A DNA stretch of 64,000 nt from the NCBI GenBank assembly GCA_000381565.1, contig KB906724.1:2172801-2236800 (forward strand), in the 5' to 3' direction. The DNA comes from Oxalobacteraceae bacterium AB_14. Its GTDB lineage: Bacteria; Pseudomonadota; Gammaproteobacteria; Burkholderiales; Burkholderiaceae_D. Under the pieces are notes generated by a model. That model did not search any database. It was given only the letters and a program-made list of their open reading frames with translations, and was not told where the DNA came from. Positions within the stretch are counted from its first letter, which is position 1. Every line of letters starts with the position of its first letter. The translations under genes and the position numbers were made by a program. Below are positions 1 to 8,498 of the stretch, piece after piece.

Positions 1-68
1 CTTAGCGCACAGTCAAAACGCCGGTAATAGTACAGAATTGTACAAGTATCTATTAAAAGGAGAAGTAC

Positions 69-1256
69 ATGCCGGATCTTCAGGTCTTCATGGCCGAACT
101 GGGCTGGCCCTTGGCCATTGCGCTGGCCTGGCTGTCAGCAGAATTCATACACCGCTGGACCCGTTTGCCGCGCATCAGCGTCTACGGCCTGGTCGGCTTT
201 TTGATGGCGCAGGCGTTTCCCGCCGCACTGAGCAGCGGCGCTTCGAGCACCGTGACGCTGTTGGCCAACCTGGCTTTCGGACTGATACTGTTTGAATTCG
301 GTTATCGCATCAACCTGCACTGGCTGCGCATCAATCCCTGGATCGCGGTCAGCGGGCTGGCCGAATCGGCCGCCACCTTCGGCGTGGTCTATCTGATTGC
401 GCATCTGACCGGCATGCCGCCGCTGACCTCGCTGTTACTGGCGTCGCTGGCCATGTCGACCTCGCCGGCCGGCGTGCTGCGCGTGATTAACGAGGAAGAC
501 AGCTCGGGGCAGGTGACCGAGCGCGTGCTGCACCTGGTGGCCATCAATTGCGTGCTGGCGGTGTTCGTGTTCAAGGTGGTGGTGGGCTTCTGGGTGTTCC
601 AGACCTCGGGCAGCTTGACGCAGGCCGTGTCGCACAGCCTGATCGAACTGGTGATGTCGGCCGCGATGGGCGCGGTGCTGGGCTTTATCGTGCCGGCCGT
701 GCTGCGGCGCCTGGGCGCGATCGCGCACGACGGCACCGTCGCCTTCGCCATGGGCGTGGTGCTGCTGGTGGCGCTGGCGCATGCCTTCGACGTCTCGCCG
801 GTGCTGGCCACGCTGACCTTCGGCCTGGCCGCGCGCCACAGCCGCGTCGCGTTCAGCCGCACCGAACGCAACTTCGGCGGCATCGGCGAGCTGCTGACGG
901 TGCTGCTGTTCGTGTTCGCCGTCTCCACGCTGGAGTGGGATCGCGTGCTGGCCGGCGCCGGCCTCGGCGTGGTACTGGTGCTGGCGCGCTTCCTGGTCAA
1001 GGCGGCCGCCGTGGCGGCGTTCGCGCATGTCGGCGGCATCTCGTGGCGCAAGGGCTTGCTGACCGGGATCGCGCTGTCGCCGATGTCCGTGTTCGTCACG
1101 CTGCTGCTGGAGCAGACGCGCTACATGGGCATCGTGCTGGTCGACGAACTGGCCGCGCTGGCGGCCATGACCTTATTGCTGGAAGTGGCAGGCCCCATCA
1201 TCACGCAGCGGGCGCTGATCTGGGCGAATGAAACCGCCGCTAAAGAGGAGCATTGA
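69..1256 (+). CDS. Cation:proton antiporter (CPA2/Kef-like)
   Basis: A 395-residue polytopic inner-membrane protein with about eleven hydrophobic segments, typical of the sodium/hydrogen exchanger fold (CPA2 family), which exchanges Na+ or K+ for protons. The ATG at 69 is preceded by AAGGAG at 57-62, six bases upstream. No C-terminal RCK/TrkA nucleotide-binding domain follows the membrane part, unlike full-length KefB/KefC, so this is a membrane-only member. The next gene starts one base after its stop, so the two are probably co-transcribed. Family is confident; ion specificity cannot be read from sequence. Confidence 0.85.
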   Translation: MPDLQVFMAELGWPLAIALAWLSAEFIHRWTRLPRISVYGLVGFLMAQAFPAALSSGASSTVTLLANLAFGLILFEFGYRINLHWLRINPWIAVSGLAESAATFGVVYLIAHLTGMPPLTSLLLASLAMSTSPAGVLRVINEEDSSGQVTERVLHLVAINCVLAVFVFKVVVGFWVFQTSGSLTQAVSHSLIELVMSAAMGAVLGFIVPAVLRRLGAIAHDGTVAFAMGVVLLVALAHAFDVSPVLATLTFGLAARHSRVAFSRTERNFGGIGELLTVLLFVFAVSTLEWDRVLAGAGLGVVLVLARFLVKAAAVAAFAHVGGISWRKGLLTGIALSPMSVFVTLLLEQTRYMGIVLVDELAALAAMTLLLEVAGPIITQRALIWANETAAKEEH

Positions 1257-1257
1257 C

Positions 1258-2376
1258 ATGCCATTGGAACCCTTCAAATCATCGCAACCGCTCACCATGG
1301 GCGTGGAGCTGGAGCTGCAACTGGTCAGCCTGTCGGACTTCGACCTGACCGCGTCCAGCCCGGACCTGCTGCACCTGCTGAGCCGCAAGCCGTTTCCCGG
1401 CAACGTCACGCCGGAAATCACCGAGAGCATGATCGAGATTAACAGCGACGTGCACACGCATCACGGCGAGCTGGTGGCGCAGCTGCAGGTGATCCGCGAC
1501 ACGCTGGTGCAGGCCGGCGAGCGGCTCAATATCGGCATCTGCGGCGGCGGCACCCATCCGTTCCAGAAATGGTCGGAGCGCCGGATTTTCGCCAAGCCGC
1601 GCTTCAAGGAAGTGTCGGAGCTGTACGGCTATCTGGCCAAGCAGTTTACGATTTTCGGCCAGCACGTGCACATCGGCTGCGCCTCGGGCGACGACGCGCT
1701 GTTCCTGCTGCATTCGCTGAGCCGCTACGTGCCGCACTTCATCGCGCTGTCGTCGTCGTCGCCGTATGTGCAGGGGAACGACACGCTGTTCAATTCGGCG
1801 CGGCTGAACTCCGTGTTCGCCTTCCCGATGAGCGGGCGGGCGCCGTTCACGCAAAGCTGGTCGACCTTCGAGAACGAGTACTTCGCCAAGATGGAGCACA
1901 CCGGCGTGATCAAGAGCATGAAGGACTTCTACTGGGATATCCGGCCGAAGCCGGAGTTCGGCACCATCGAACTGCGCGTGTGCGACACGCCGTTGACGGT
2001 GGAGCGGGCGGCGGCGCTGGCCGTGTATCTGCAGGCGCTGTGCCGCTATCTGCTGGAGCGCCGCGAGGAGCCGCCGGTGGAGGACGACTACCTGGTCTAC
2101 AACTACAACCGCTTCCAGGCTTGCCGCTTCGGCCTGGACGGCACGCTGGTGCATCCGAAGACCTACGAGAGCCTGTCGCTGAGGGAAGACATCCTGACCA
2201 CGCTGCGCAAGATGGAGCCGCACGGCGCGGCGCTGGGCGGCACGGCGGGCTTGCAGCATCTGGTGCAGGTCACGCACGAGGGCAGCGACTCCCACTACCT
2301 GCGCCAGCAGTTCGACCGCAGCGGCAGCGCCGAAGGCATGGTCGACGCGGCGATCCAGCGCTTCCGCGGCGAGTGA
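1258..2376 (+). CDS. ybdK: Carboxylate-amine ligase YbdK (glutamate-cysteine ligase 2 family)
   Basis: A 372-residue soluble protein, the usual YbdK length. It opens with the family signature of a short lead followed by GVELELQLV, and later has HVHIGC and [10 protein letters not shown], which belong to the GCS2 ATP-grasp-like active site. The family has weak glutamate-cysteine ligase activity in vitro; its physiological substrate is unclear. I chose the ATG at 1258 rather than the in-frame ATG at 1228 because AGGAG at 1246-1250 is correctly spaced and the upstream start would overlap the antiporter gene. Confidence 0.88.
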   Translation: MPLEPFKSSQPLTMGVELELQLVSLSDFDLTASSPDLLHLLSRKPFPGNVTPEITESMIEINSDVHTHHGELVAQLQVIRDTLVQAGERLNIGICGGGTHPFQKWSERRIFAKPRFKEVSELYGYLAKQFTIFGQHVHIGCASGDDALFLLHSLSRYVPHFIALSSSSPYVQGNDTLFNSARLNSVFAFPMSGRAPFTQSWSTFENEYFAKMEHTGVIKSMKDFYWDIRPKPEFGTIELRVCDTPLTVERAAALAVYLQALCRYLLERREEPPVEDDYLVYNYNRFQACRFGLDGTLVHPKTYESLSLREDILTTLRKMEPHGAALGGTAGLQHLVQVTHEGSDSHYLRQQFDRSGSAEGMVDAAIQRFRGE

Positions 2377-2392
2377 TCGGTTAAGGAAGAAT

Positions 2393-2833
2393 TTACTTCT
2401 TCCTCTTGGCCGATCGATCTTCTGGTGTGACGAAGCCTATGGGGTGCTTGTGCGCCGTAGCCGGCGGCGTCATCAATTCGCGCAGCGTGTCGATGATCTG
2501 TTTGAGCTGAACGCGGGTGTGGTGTTCGAAGGTTTCCTGTTTGAGCGACATCAGGTCAGTCTTGCTCTCCAATTCATCCAAGCGCAGTGCCAGTTCCTTG
2601 TTCGACACCACAAGCTCACGCAAATGTACGAAGGCTCGCACCACGTAGACGCCTGTTTCAATGGCCTGTGGCGATGCGAGCACATTGGCGGCCTGGATGG
2701 CGCCGTGTTCGGTGAAGGCATACGGTAGCGACTTCGAAAATTTCAGCCTGGAGAGGTGGTCACAGTTTGTGACCACCTCCAACTTTTCGGCAGTTGTAAG
2801 CTGGAACATGCAGTCTATTGGAAATTGTGGCAA
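2393..2833 (-). pseudogene. ORF6N-domain protein, 5'-truncated remnant
   Basis: The frame encodes the central and C-terminal parts of an ORF6N-type protein: a phage-like DNA-binding module containing CMFQLT, then LPYAFTEHGAIQAANVL, then a coiled-coil tail with alternating heptads. The N-terminal 40 or so residues expected before the RFPxDFMFQL motif are missing: a TGA lies two codons upstream of the only available start, a TTG at 2833. ORF6N proteins occur in phages and mobile islands, so this is probably a decayed phage or island relic. Possibly expressed, but not as the full family protein. Confidence 0.6.
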
Positions 2834-2928
2834 GGCTCATACTGTATCCCCTGTTTTGAGGGGGACTAGATATTGTGCAAACGTCCTCGTTTTAATCAAG
2901 CAATAGGCAAGCCGGCACTCCCGCAATC

Positions 2929-3657
2929 CTATTTGACCGCGATCGCTTTGTTCAGGCGGTTGATGATGTCGTCCGGCACGCCCTTGCTGCACATGATGTG
3001 GCGTTCCGGGCCGTGCGGCATGTCCTTGAAGTGCAGCAGGCGCAGGGTGCTGGTCTCGGCGGCGGGGTGATGGGCCATGACGTATTGGCCCTCGTCTTCG
3101 GAAATGAACATCATGTCCACCACGCCCTTGCTGATCGACTGCACCATCTTGCCGGCGGCGGCGGTGGAGACGGCCAGCGTGGCCTTGCGCGGCGCCAGCA
3201 GCTTGTCGAGCTCGGTGCCGTAGGAGTAGTTGTCCTTGACGATGATGCGGGTTTCAGGCCGTTGCAGCAGTTGATGCAGCGAGGTGTCGCCGCGCGCTGC
3301 CAGCGCGACGTTGGCCAGCACCATCCAATCCTTGTCACGATAGATCGGCTTGGTGAGCTTGGCAAAGCCTTCGCGTTGCGCCGTCCAGAACCAGCCGACC
3401 GCGCAGTTCAGCGCGTTGGCGTCGTGGAGCATCAATAGTTGACGGTTGGTCGGCAGCTTTTGCCAGTTGACGGGGATGCCGGCAGCCTCGAAGGCGTTGA
3501 CGGCGGGCGTTCCGGTCAGGCCGCTGGGCATCCCGCCGGGCATGCTCACCATATAGGGCGGGCGTTCGCTGTAGGCGACATTGATGGTGTTTTCGGCGGC
3601 GCAGGGGAGTATCAGACAGCTGACAGCGATCAGAGTGGCGCTACGCGGACGCATCAT
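2929..3657 (-). CDS. Periplasmic substrate-binding-like protein (SBP_bac_3 superfamily)
   Basis: About 242 residues starting at ATG 3657 (a second ATG follows at 3654). It has an N-terminal signal peptide of the pattern MMRPRSATLIAVSCLILPCAAE and then a two-lobe binding fold with the INVAYSERPPYM lead typical of the amino-acid-binding type. The in-frame extension to 3822 is rejected because it is Arg-rich, lacks a signal and runs into the neighbouring gene. There are no permease or ATPase genes nearby. Such solitary periplasmic proteins are common in Oxalobacteraceae; ligand unknown. Confidence 0.7.
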   Translation of the reverse strand: MMRPRSATLIAVSCLILPCAAENTINVAYSERPPYMVSMPGGMPSGLTGTPAVNAFEAAGIPVNWQKLPTNRQLLMLHDANALNCAVGWFWTAQREGFAKLTKPIYRDKDWMVLANVALAARGDTSLHQLLQRPETRIIVKDNYSYGTELDKLLAPRKATLAVSTAAAGKMVQSISKGVVDMMFISEDEGQYVMAHHPAAETSTLRLLHFKDMPHGPERHIMCSKGVPDDIINRLNKAIAVK

Positions 3658-3722
3658 GGGAAGGCCTCGTTGGGTGTATCCCATGAGTTTACACCCGGCA
3701 AGCGGCTTCGGCCAATGTTTTA

Positions 3723-4700
3723 CTAGAACCGCGTCTCGCGCGCCACGCGCAGGAAGTTGTCGAGGATGGCGGTGCAGTCGAGCAGTTCGACGCCGCGGGC
3801 CTGGTGGAATTCCGGATGCCATTGCAGTCCCATGACGAAGGGCGCCTTGCGGTAGCGGATCGCCTCGATCATATTGTCCGGCACCGACAGCGCTTCCACC
3901 GCCATGTCGCGGCCCAGCGTCTTGACCGCCTGGTGGTGGATGGAGTTGACCAGGCCGGGGCCCTTGCCCTTGAACAGCTTGGCCAGCGAGGAGCCGGCCG
4001 GGAAGATCACTTCGTGGCGGTTGCGGTCGTAGTCGTCGTTGACGTGGGCCAGCGAGTCGGGCACGTCGGAGGCGATGTCCTGGTACAGCGTGCCGCCGAA
4101 GGCGACGTTGATCAGCTGGCAGCCGCGGCAGATGCCCAGCACCGGCTTGCCCGCTTCGACGAATTCATGCAGCAGTTCCAGCTCGTACATGTCGCGCGCG
4201 CGGTCGCCGCCCCATTCGGGCCGGGTCGGCGTTTCCGAATAGCTTTGCGGCGAGACGTCGGCGCCGCCTTGCAGCACCAGGCCGTCCAGGTGCCTGGCGT
4301 AGTCGCGCAGGCGGATGTTGGAGGGGTGGAGCAGGCCGTCGGTATTGACGGTCGGGATCATGAACACCAGCACGTCGCGCGACATCACCCACTGCGCGAT
4401 GGATTCTTCAAGGTATTGCAGGTTCTTGCTGCGCAGGCCGGTGGCGCCGGGCTCCGGGTGAAAGATGCGGGCCGAGACGCCGATGTGCAGCGGCCGCTGG
4501 ATGATGTGGCGCGTGACGGCGGCGGCGACGCGCCGGTAGCGCGCCATGAGCACGCGGCCCCACAGGCTGAAGACGGTGTCGCCCGGGTCCAGATAGCTCG
4601 GCGTGCCGATCTCCGGGCGCGCTGCCCGCCGGTCGCGGTCGCTGCTGCGCCGCTGTGGCGCTGGTTGTGCCTGATCCTTGCCGTCCGGTCCCGCGCTCAT
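3723..4700 (-). CDS. Class I glutamine amidotransferase / gamma-glutamyl hydrolase family (peptidase C26, PuuD-like)
   Basis: A 325-residue protein. The nucleophile elbow GICRGCQLINVAFGG places the catalytic cysteine near residue 191, and QWHPEF near the C terminus supplies the His-Glu pair. This matches enzymes that hydrolyse gamma-glutamyl amides such as gamma-glutamyl-GABA. An unusual N-terminal extension of roughly 70 residues, rich in Gln, Arg and Asp, precedes the domain. ATG 4700 has AGAGGA six bases upstream and is preferred to the in-frame start at 4739. No polyamine-catabolism neighbours are visible, so the substrate is open. Confidence 0.8.
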   Translation of the reverse strand: MSAGPDGKDQAQPAPQRRSSDRDRRAARPEIGTPSYLDPGDTVFSLWGRVLMARYRRVAAAVTRHIIQRPLHIGVSARIFHPEPGATGLRSKNLQYLEESIAQWVMSRDVLVFMIPTVNTDGLLHPSNIRLRDYARHLDGLVLQGGADVSPQSYSETPTRPEWGGDRARDMYELELLHEFVEAGKPVLGICRGCQLINVAFGGTLYQDIASDVPDSLAHVNDDYDRNRHEVIFPAGSSLAKLFKGKGPGLVNSIHHQAVKTLGRDMAVEALSVPDNMIEAIRYRKAPFVMGLQWHPEFHQARGVELLDCTAILDNFLRVARETRF

Positions 4701-4744
4701 GCTGTCCTCTTGCCTGTCTACAGGACTATAGTGTGCCACATACC

Positions 4745-4985
4745 GGCGCCATCAGTCGCCCGCCATGACCCTGGATGGAGTTCGCGCAGCAGGGCCTGGG
4801 CGAATGCGGCGACCAGCGGTTCGGCCTCACGCCACCAGCAGCCGCTCCGTGGTCAGCTCGCGCAGCTGGATGTGCGGATACTTGCGCAGGGTCGGCATGC
4901 GGATCAGGCCTTGCGCGCCCAGCCCCACCTGGCGCGCCTGCACCACCGTGTGACGGAAGCCGCCATGTTGGAACTCATCGGAATA
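4745..4985 (-). pseudogene. Possible LysR-type regulator C-terminal remnant
   Basis: Reading leftward from about 4985, one frame encodes a stretch including VVQARQVGLGAQGLIRMPTL and ends at a TGA (4827-4829). Shifting one base restores a plausible continuation, REAEPLVAAFAQALLREL. The pattern resembles the last 80 residues of a LysR effector-binding domain carrying a frameshift. No N-terminal helix-turn-helix is present; stop codons lie just upstream. The rest of the gap between the amidotransferase and the DUF4105 gene holds nothing else I can support. Confidence 0.35.
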
Positions 4986-5086
4986 ATCGGCATGATCGCA
5001 AGTATTGCATTGAAATTACTATGCGTCCAGATCGGCTGCGGAAGCGGCATCGACGATCAAGAGGACTGATGCCCCTATAATCGCGC

Positions 5087-6058
5087 ATGCTGAAAAAAAT
5101 CCTGACCTTCGCCGGCAAGCTGTGCGCCTTCCTGTTGATGCTGTGCCTGTCGCTGTGGGGCGGCGGCGCGCTGTGGTTCCAGGCCGCGCCTGTGATGGCG
5201 GTGGCCTGGGGCGTGGCCAGCGTCGCGACGCTGGTGTGGTGGTGGTGGCGTCGCAGCGCGCGCGTGCTGCTGCCTTGGGCGCTGGCGGTGGTGTCGATGC
5301 TGGGGTGGTGGAGCACCATCGAACCCAGCCATGACCGCGTGTGGGCGGACGACGTGGCGCGCATGGTCACGGGCCGTGTGCAGGGCAGCGTCGTCACGTT
5401 GGACCAGGTCCGCAATTTCGACTGGCGCAGCGATGCCGACTACACGCAGCGCTGGGAGCAGCGCACGTATGACCTGCAGCAATTGCAATCGGTCGACGTC
5501 GCGATGTCCTACTGGATGGGGCCGGCCATCGCGCATACCCTGGTGTCGTTCGGCTTTGCCGACGGCCGCTACCTGACGTTTTCAATCGAGATCCGCAAGG
5601 AGCGCGGCGAGCGCTTCGACGGCATCGCCGGCTTCTTCAAACGCTTCGAGACCGTGCTGATCGCCGCCGACGAGCGCGACATCCTGCGCGTGCGCACCAA
5701 CGCGCGCGGCGAGGACATGTATCTGTATCGCCTGAAGATGCCGCCGGAAGTGATGCGCTCGCTGTTCCTGTCGTATCTGGACGAGGGCGCGTTGCTCAAG
5801 CGCGTGCCGCGCTTCTACAACACACTCGCCGCCAACTGCACCACCATCGTCTTCGAGATGGCGCACCGCATCGATCCCGGCCTGCCGCTGGACTGGCGTT
5901 TGCTGGCCTCCGGCTACCTGGACCACTACCTGTACGCCATCGGCGCGCTGGCCGGGCAGGGCGGCTTCGACACGCTGCGGCAGCAGGCCGACATCACCGC
6001 CAAGGCGCGCGCGGCCGACCAAGACGCGGATTTCTCCGGCCGCATCAGGCTCCGCTGA
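5087..6058 (+). CDS. DUF4105-family membrane-anchored protein
   Basis: A 323-residue protein with two or three N-terminal hydrophobic segments, including a WWWW stretch near residue 51, followed by a roughly 210-residue domain. This contains the YWMGPAIAHTLVSF region and the LAANCTT motif with its conserved Asn-Cys pair, characteristic of DUF4105 (Lnb N-terminal periplasmic domain-like). The globular part is probably periplasmic. Related domains occur in lipoprotein N-acyltransferase Lnb, where the Cys is catalytic, so an acyl-transfer or hydrolase role is conceivable but unproven here. Confidence 0.75.
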   Translation: MLKKILTFAGKLCAFLLMLCLSLWGGGALWFQAAPVMAVAWGVASVATLVWWWWRRSARVLLPWALAVVSMLGWWSTIEPSHDRVWADDVARMVTGRVQGSVVTLDQVRNFDWRSDADYTQRWEQRTYDLQQLQSVDVAMSYWMGPAIAHTLVSFGFADGRYLTFSIEIRKERGERFDGIAGFFKRFETVLIAADERDILRVRTNARGEDMYLYRLKMPPEVMRSLFLSYLDEGALLKRVPRFYNTLAANCTTIVFEMAHRIDPGLPLDWRLLASGYLDHYLYAIGALAGQGGFDTLRQQADITAKARAADQDADFSGRIRLR

Positions 6059-6067
6059 GCGTCGTTT

Positions 6068-7294
6068 TTACAGCGCAAACACTCTGAGACCGTCGATACC
6101 CACCTTTTCGGGAGCGAGACTGGCGATATCGCTCCCCGAGGCATTGATGACCTTGCAATGCTGTTCTTGACTGTCGCTACTGAGTAAAAATCCGGTGGGG
6201 AGCAAGTAGGCGCATCTGACTTGCGCATCGCAGCTGGCAGAGAGTTTGATGTGAAAATCGACCGGGGCCAGCGTCCGCTGTATCTGAACGCGCTGGCCGA
6301 ACGAGCCTGCATGAAGATCATCGTCCGCACAAATCGACAAGCCAAATGTCATGCCGCCGCAATCAAATCTGCAAGGTTGGACACTGGGAATGTGTACGGT
6401 ATCCTTGGCCCCCAAGACCTCGTGGAAATCTCCGATCTTGTGATACTTTGCTACGTTAATTCCATTGTAGTAAACAAACGCCGTATTCCGGGCGAAGTAT
6501 TCGGCGCCTGATGCAGAGGCAATTCTCTCCTTGTAGGTCTGCGGCAGTAATGAACCGGCAAGCGGGAGCGCTACGAAACGCGTATCGACGTCTTCCGGGT
6601 CCGCGACATCCTTGCTCAGGTCTCTGGGTGCAGGACGAAATTTGGACGATTCGGTCACTGCTTGACGGTATCGCCCAATTTTCTCCGACGTGCAGTGCGT
6701 GCTACTGCGTCGCCAGGCTATCGTGCCCGGGACGATCAGTATATTTTTTAAAGTTGCGCTGAATGACGCGAAGGCGCGGCATAAATGCTGCATTTCTATC
6801 TCGTCAAGATGACGAGTGTCGCCCGTTGCATGAAGTTGTGGGACGACCTTTGCTATTTTTTTGTCGACCCCTACCATTCTTATTTTTGCCGGTTTATGTC
6901 TTGCAAACATATATTCCGGAGCGAGGAAAATTCCACGTAAGCGGTGTTGGTTGTCGCAGATCGGAAGTTTGTCTTCTACCATAGCCTCAAAGCCGCGCAG
7001 CGCTTTTTGAACGAGCTCGAATCTTTGTTTAATTTCCTTGCTTTGTAAATCAGTATTTTCCAGGAGCATGCCAACGTACACGCGCCGGATGACGTTGAGT
7101 GATGGCTTTTCCGGGCGGGTCAGCAAAATCGCGCTTAAGCGGTCTTCCGCGACCAGGCTGCTTATCATCGAACTGCCGGAAGTACCGCCCAAGCGGATCT
7201 CAAACATGGAGCCCGGCAGGCGCGCGATGATTTCGCCATGCCACTCAGCCCGCCCTTTGTCTACCGTTACATACTGGCCTACTCGAAATGGCAT
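6068..7294 (-). CDS. Divergent nitrilase-superfamily (carbon-nitrogen hydrolase) protein
   Basis: A 408-residue protein not assignable to a named subfamily. The Glu-Lys-Cys triad of the nitrilase fold is visible: Glu127 in LAPEYMFA, Lys286 in KYHKIGDFHE and Cys322 in GLSICADDD. An extra N-terminal region of about 70 residues with a beta-rich, SH3-like opening precedes the fold, and the spacing between Glu and Lys is long, with an inserted Arg/Ser-rich segment. ATG 7294 is chosen because GGGGA lies six bases upstream and a sigma70-like promoter lies just before it; an upstream in-frame TTG overlaps that promoter. The gene is less GC-biased than its neighbours, consistent with transfer. Confidence 0.65.
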   Translation of the reverse strand: MPFRVGQYVTVDKGRAEWHGEIIARLPGSMFEIRLGGTSGSSMISSLVAEDRLSAILLTRPEKPSLNVIRRVYVGMLLENTDLQSKEIKQRFELVQKALRGFEAMVEDKLPICDNQHRLRGIFLAPEYMFARHKPAKIRMVGVDKKIAKVVPQLHATGDTRHLDEIEMQHLCRAFASFSATLKNILIVPGTIAWRRSSTHCTSEKIGRYRQAVTESSKFRPAPRDLSKDVADPEDVDTRFVALPLAGSLLPQTYKERIASASGAEYFARNTAFVYYNGINVAKYHKIGDFHEVLGAKDTVHIPSVQPCRFDCGGMTFGLSICADDDLHAGSFGQRVQIQRTLAPVDFHIKLSASCDAQVRCAYLLPTGFLLSSDSQEQHCKVINASGSDIASLAPEKVGIDGLRVFAL

Positions 7295-7327
7295 GGTCGT
7301 CCCCGGAGTCAATTGCATCAGATTGCA

Positions 7328-7357
7328 TTTATAGTAACTCAAGGAGTCCTCAAACAA
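7328..7357 (-). promoter_or_regulatory. Putative sigma70 promoter for the nitrilase-like gene
   Basis: On the minus strand TTGTTT (7357-7352) is followed after 18 bases by TATAAA (7333-7328). Transcription would start near 7321, leaving a leader of about 27 bases that contains the GGGGA ribosome-binding site. This supports the start codon at 7294. Confidence 0.45.
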
Positions 7358-7368
7358 ACGGGGACGTA

Positions 7369-7778
7369 ATGAATAAAAGACCCACGGTCGCTTTGGTGGC
7401 CAGCCTGTCGGGATTGATGTTGGCTGGTTGTGGTGGCGGCTCAGGTAGCAGCGCCAGCCTCAGGTGAATCTGTATGAGCCTGTCGGCGATGCGGCGGCCG
7501 GCTGCTCCAGCGACGATCATATCGTCCGGTCTATGTTCACCGACCTGAATACGTTGGCGGTTATCCCCAACTCTGGCTTCAACGCCAATGCTGTCGCGGC
7601 CGTTAAAGCGTTTACGTTCACCGCCACCGAGTCCACCTATGTGCTTCCTGCGATCAGCATCATGTCGAACCAGGTTGCGGCGTTCCGCGCTGTGCCGGCG
7701 TCGGCGCATCAGTCAGGGTGCGGGGGATGGGGCAGCCGGAGCTTCACGATGGGCCCTCACCATGCTGGACAGGCGTGA
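7369..7778 (+). pseudogene. Frameshifted small lipoprotein gene
   Basis: ATG 7369 opens a classical lipoprotein signal with lipobox LAGC followed by a GGGSGSS linker, but the frame ends after 32 residues at a TGA near 7465. A second frame from about 7461 continues without break to 7778 with a plausible secreted sequence (CSSDDHIV..., VKAFTFTATESTYV). One base change near 7460 would fuse them into a lipoprotein of about 136 residues. It is therefore either a recent pseudogene or a sequencing error. Function unknown. Confidence 0.5.
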
Positions 7779-7820
7779 TTAAATATTTGATAATTTAATT
7801 TTAATCAATATTGAGTCAAT

Positions 7821-8423
7821 ATGGCCGCAATCAACCGTCTGCTTGCCACGACCTTGGCAACGCTGCTTATGGCGGGTTCCGCCTCCGCCGCGACCATTCT
7901 TGTGGATTTTGAGACCACGCCAGGCGCCGATGGCCGCTTGGGGACTGCCGATGATTTGCCGATGTTCAGCGATAGCATCCGCTGGATACGTGACGAGCTG
8001 ACTCCTGCCGGCATCACCTTCACGCAAGGAACGCTGTTCGAGGGGCCGTTCTTCGACGGCAATCCCGGCAATCACTTTCTGTCGTCGACCAGTCCGATTG
8101 GCACCTTCAGCACCCCAGTTTACGGTATCAGCATCCAAAGTTATTCCTACTGGAATGCGACTCTGTATGCCTATGATGCCACTGGCAAGCTGATCGCCAG
8201 CGACCACGTTCTCAATGCTGGCCAGGGTTTCCAGCGCCAGACGCTGTCCTTGTCCAGCGCGGAAGCGATTGCCGGCTTTGCCGTCCTGCCAGACTATCCT
8301 GGCTACATTCTCAATCTGGACAATATGGTGCTGACTACGACGCCGGTGCCGGAACCCTCATCATGGGCCTTGCTCGGCGCTGGTCTGGCGCTGCTGGGCT
8401 GGCGCGCGCGCCGGCGCGCCTGA
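7821..8423 (+). CDS. PEP-CTERM sorting-domain exported protein
   Basis: A 200-residue secreted protein. It has an N-terminal signal peptide ending at ASA-A near residue 23, a beta-rich middle with few charged residues, and a C-terminal tripartite sorting signal: VPEPSSWALLGAGLALLGW followed by RARRR. PEP-CTERM proteins are processed by exosortase and usually reach the surface or exopolysaccharide matrix. No exosortase gene lies in the window. The leader before ATG 7821 is AT-rich without a clear ribosome-binding site. Confidence 0.85.
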   Translation: MAAINRLLATTLATLLMAGSASAATILVDFETTPGADGRLGTADDLPMFSDSIRWIRDELTPAGITFTQGTLFEGPFFDGNPGNHFLSSTSPIGTFSTPVYGISIQSYSYWNATLYAYDATGKLIASDHVLNAGQGFQRQTLSLSSAEAIAGFAVLPDYPGYILNLDNMVLTTTPVPEPSSWALLGAGLALLGWRARRRA

Positions 8424-8449
8424 GCGTCTCAGGGCAACTGTTTAGAGAC

Positions 8450-8496
8450 GGGGTCAGTTCCGGCATCACGCCAAATGGCATTTTGCCGGAACCGCC
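8450..8496. repeat. REP-like palindromic element between convergent genes
   Basis: A 9-bp perfect inverted repeat, GTTCCGGCA (8457-8465) and TGCCGGAAC (8484-8492), encloses a smaller GCCAAATGGC dyad and is preceded by GACGGGGTCAG. It lies between two convergent genes, so it could act as a bidirectional terminator, although no T-run follows. The GGGGTCAG part recurs in the element inside livM. Confidence 0.5.
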
Positions 8497-8498
8497 CC

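Noticed and set aside
2393..2833. An active prophage around the ORF6N remnant
   Set aside because: No integrase, capsid, terminase or attachment repeats nearby; only a single truncated gene.
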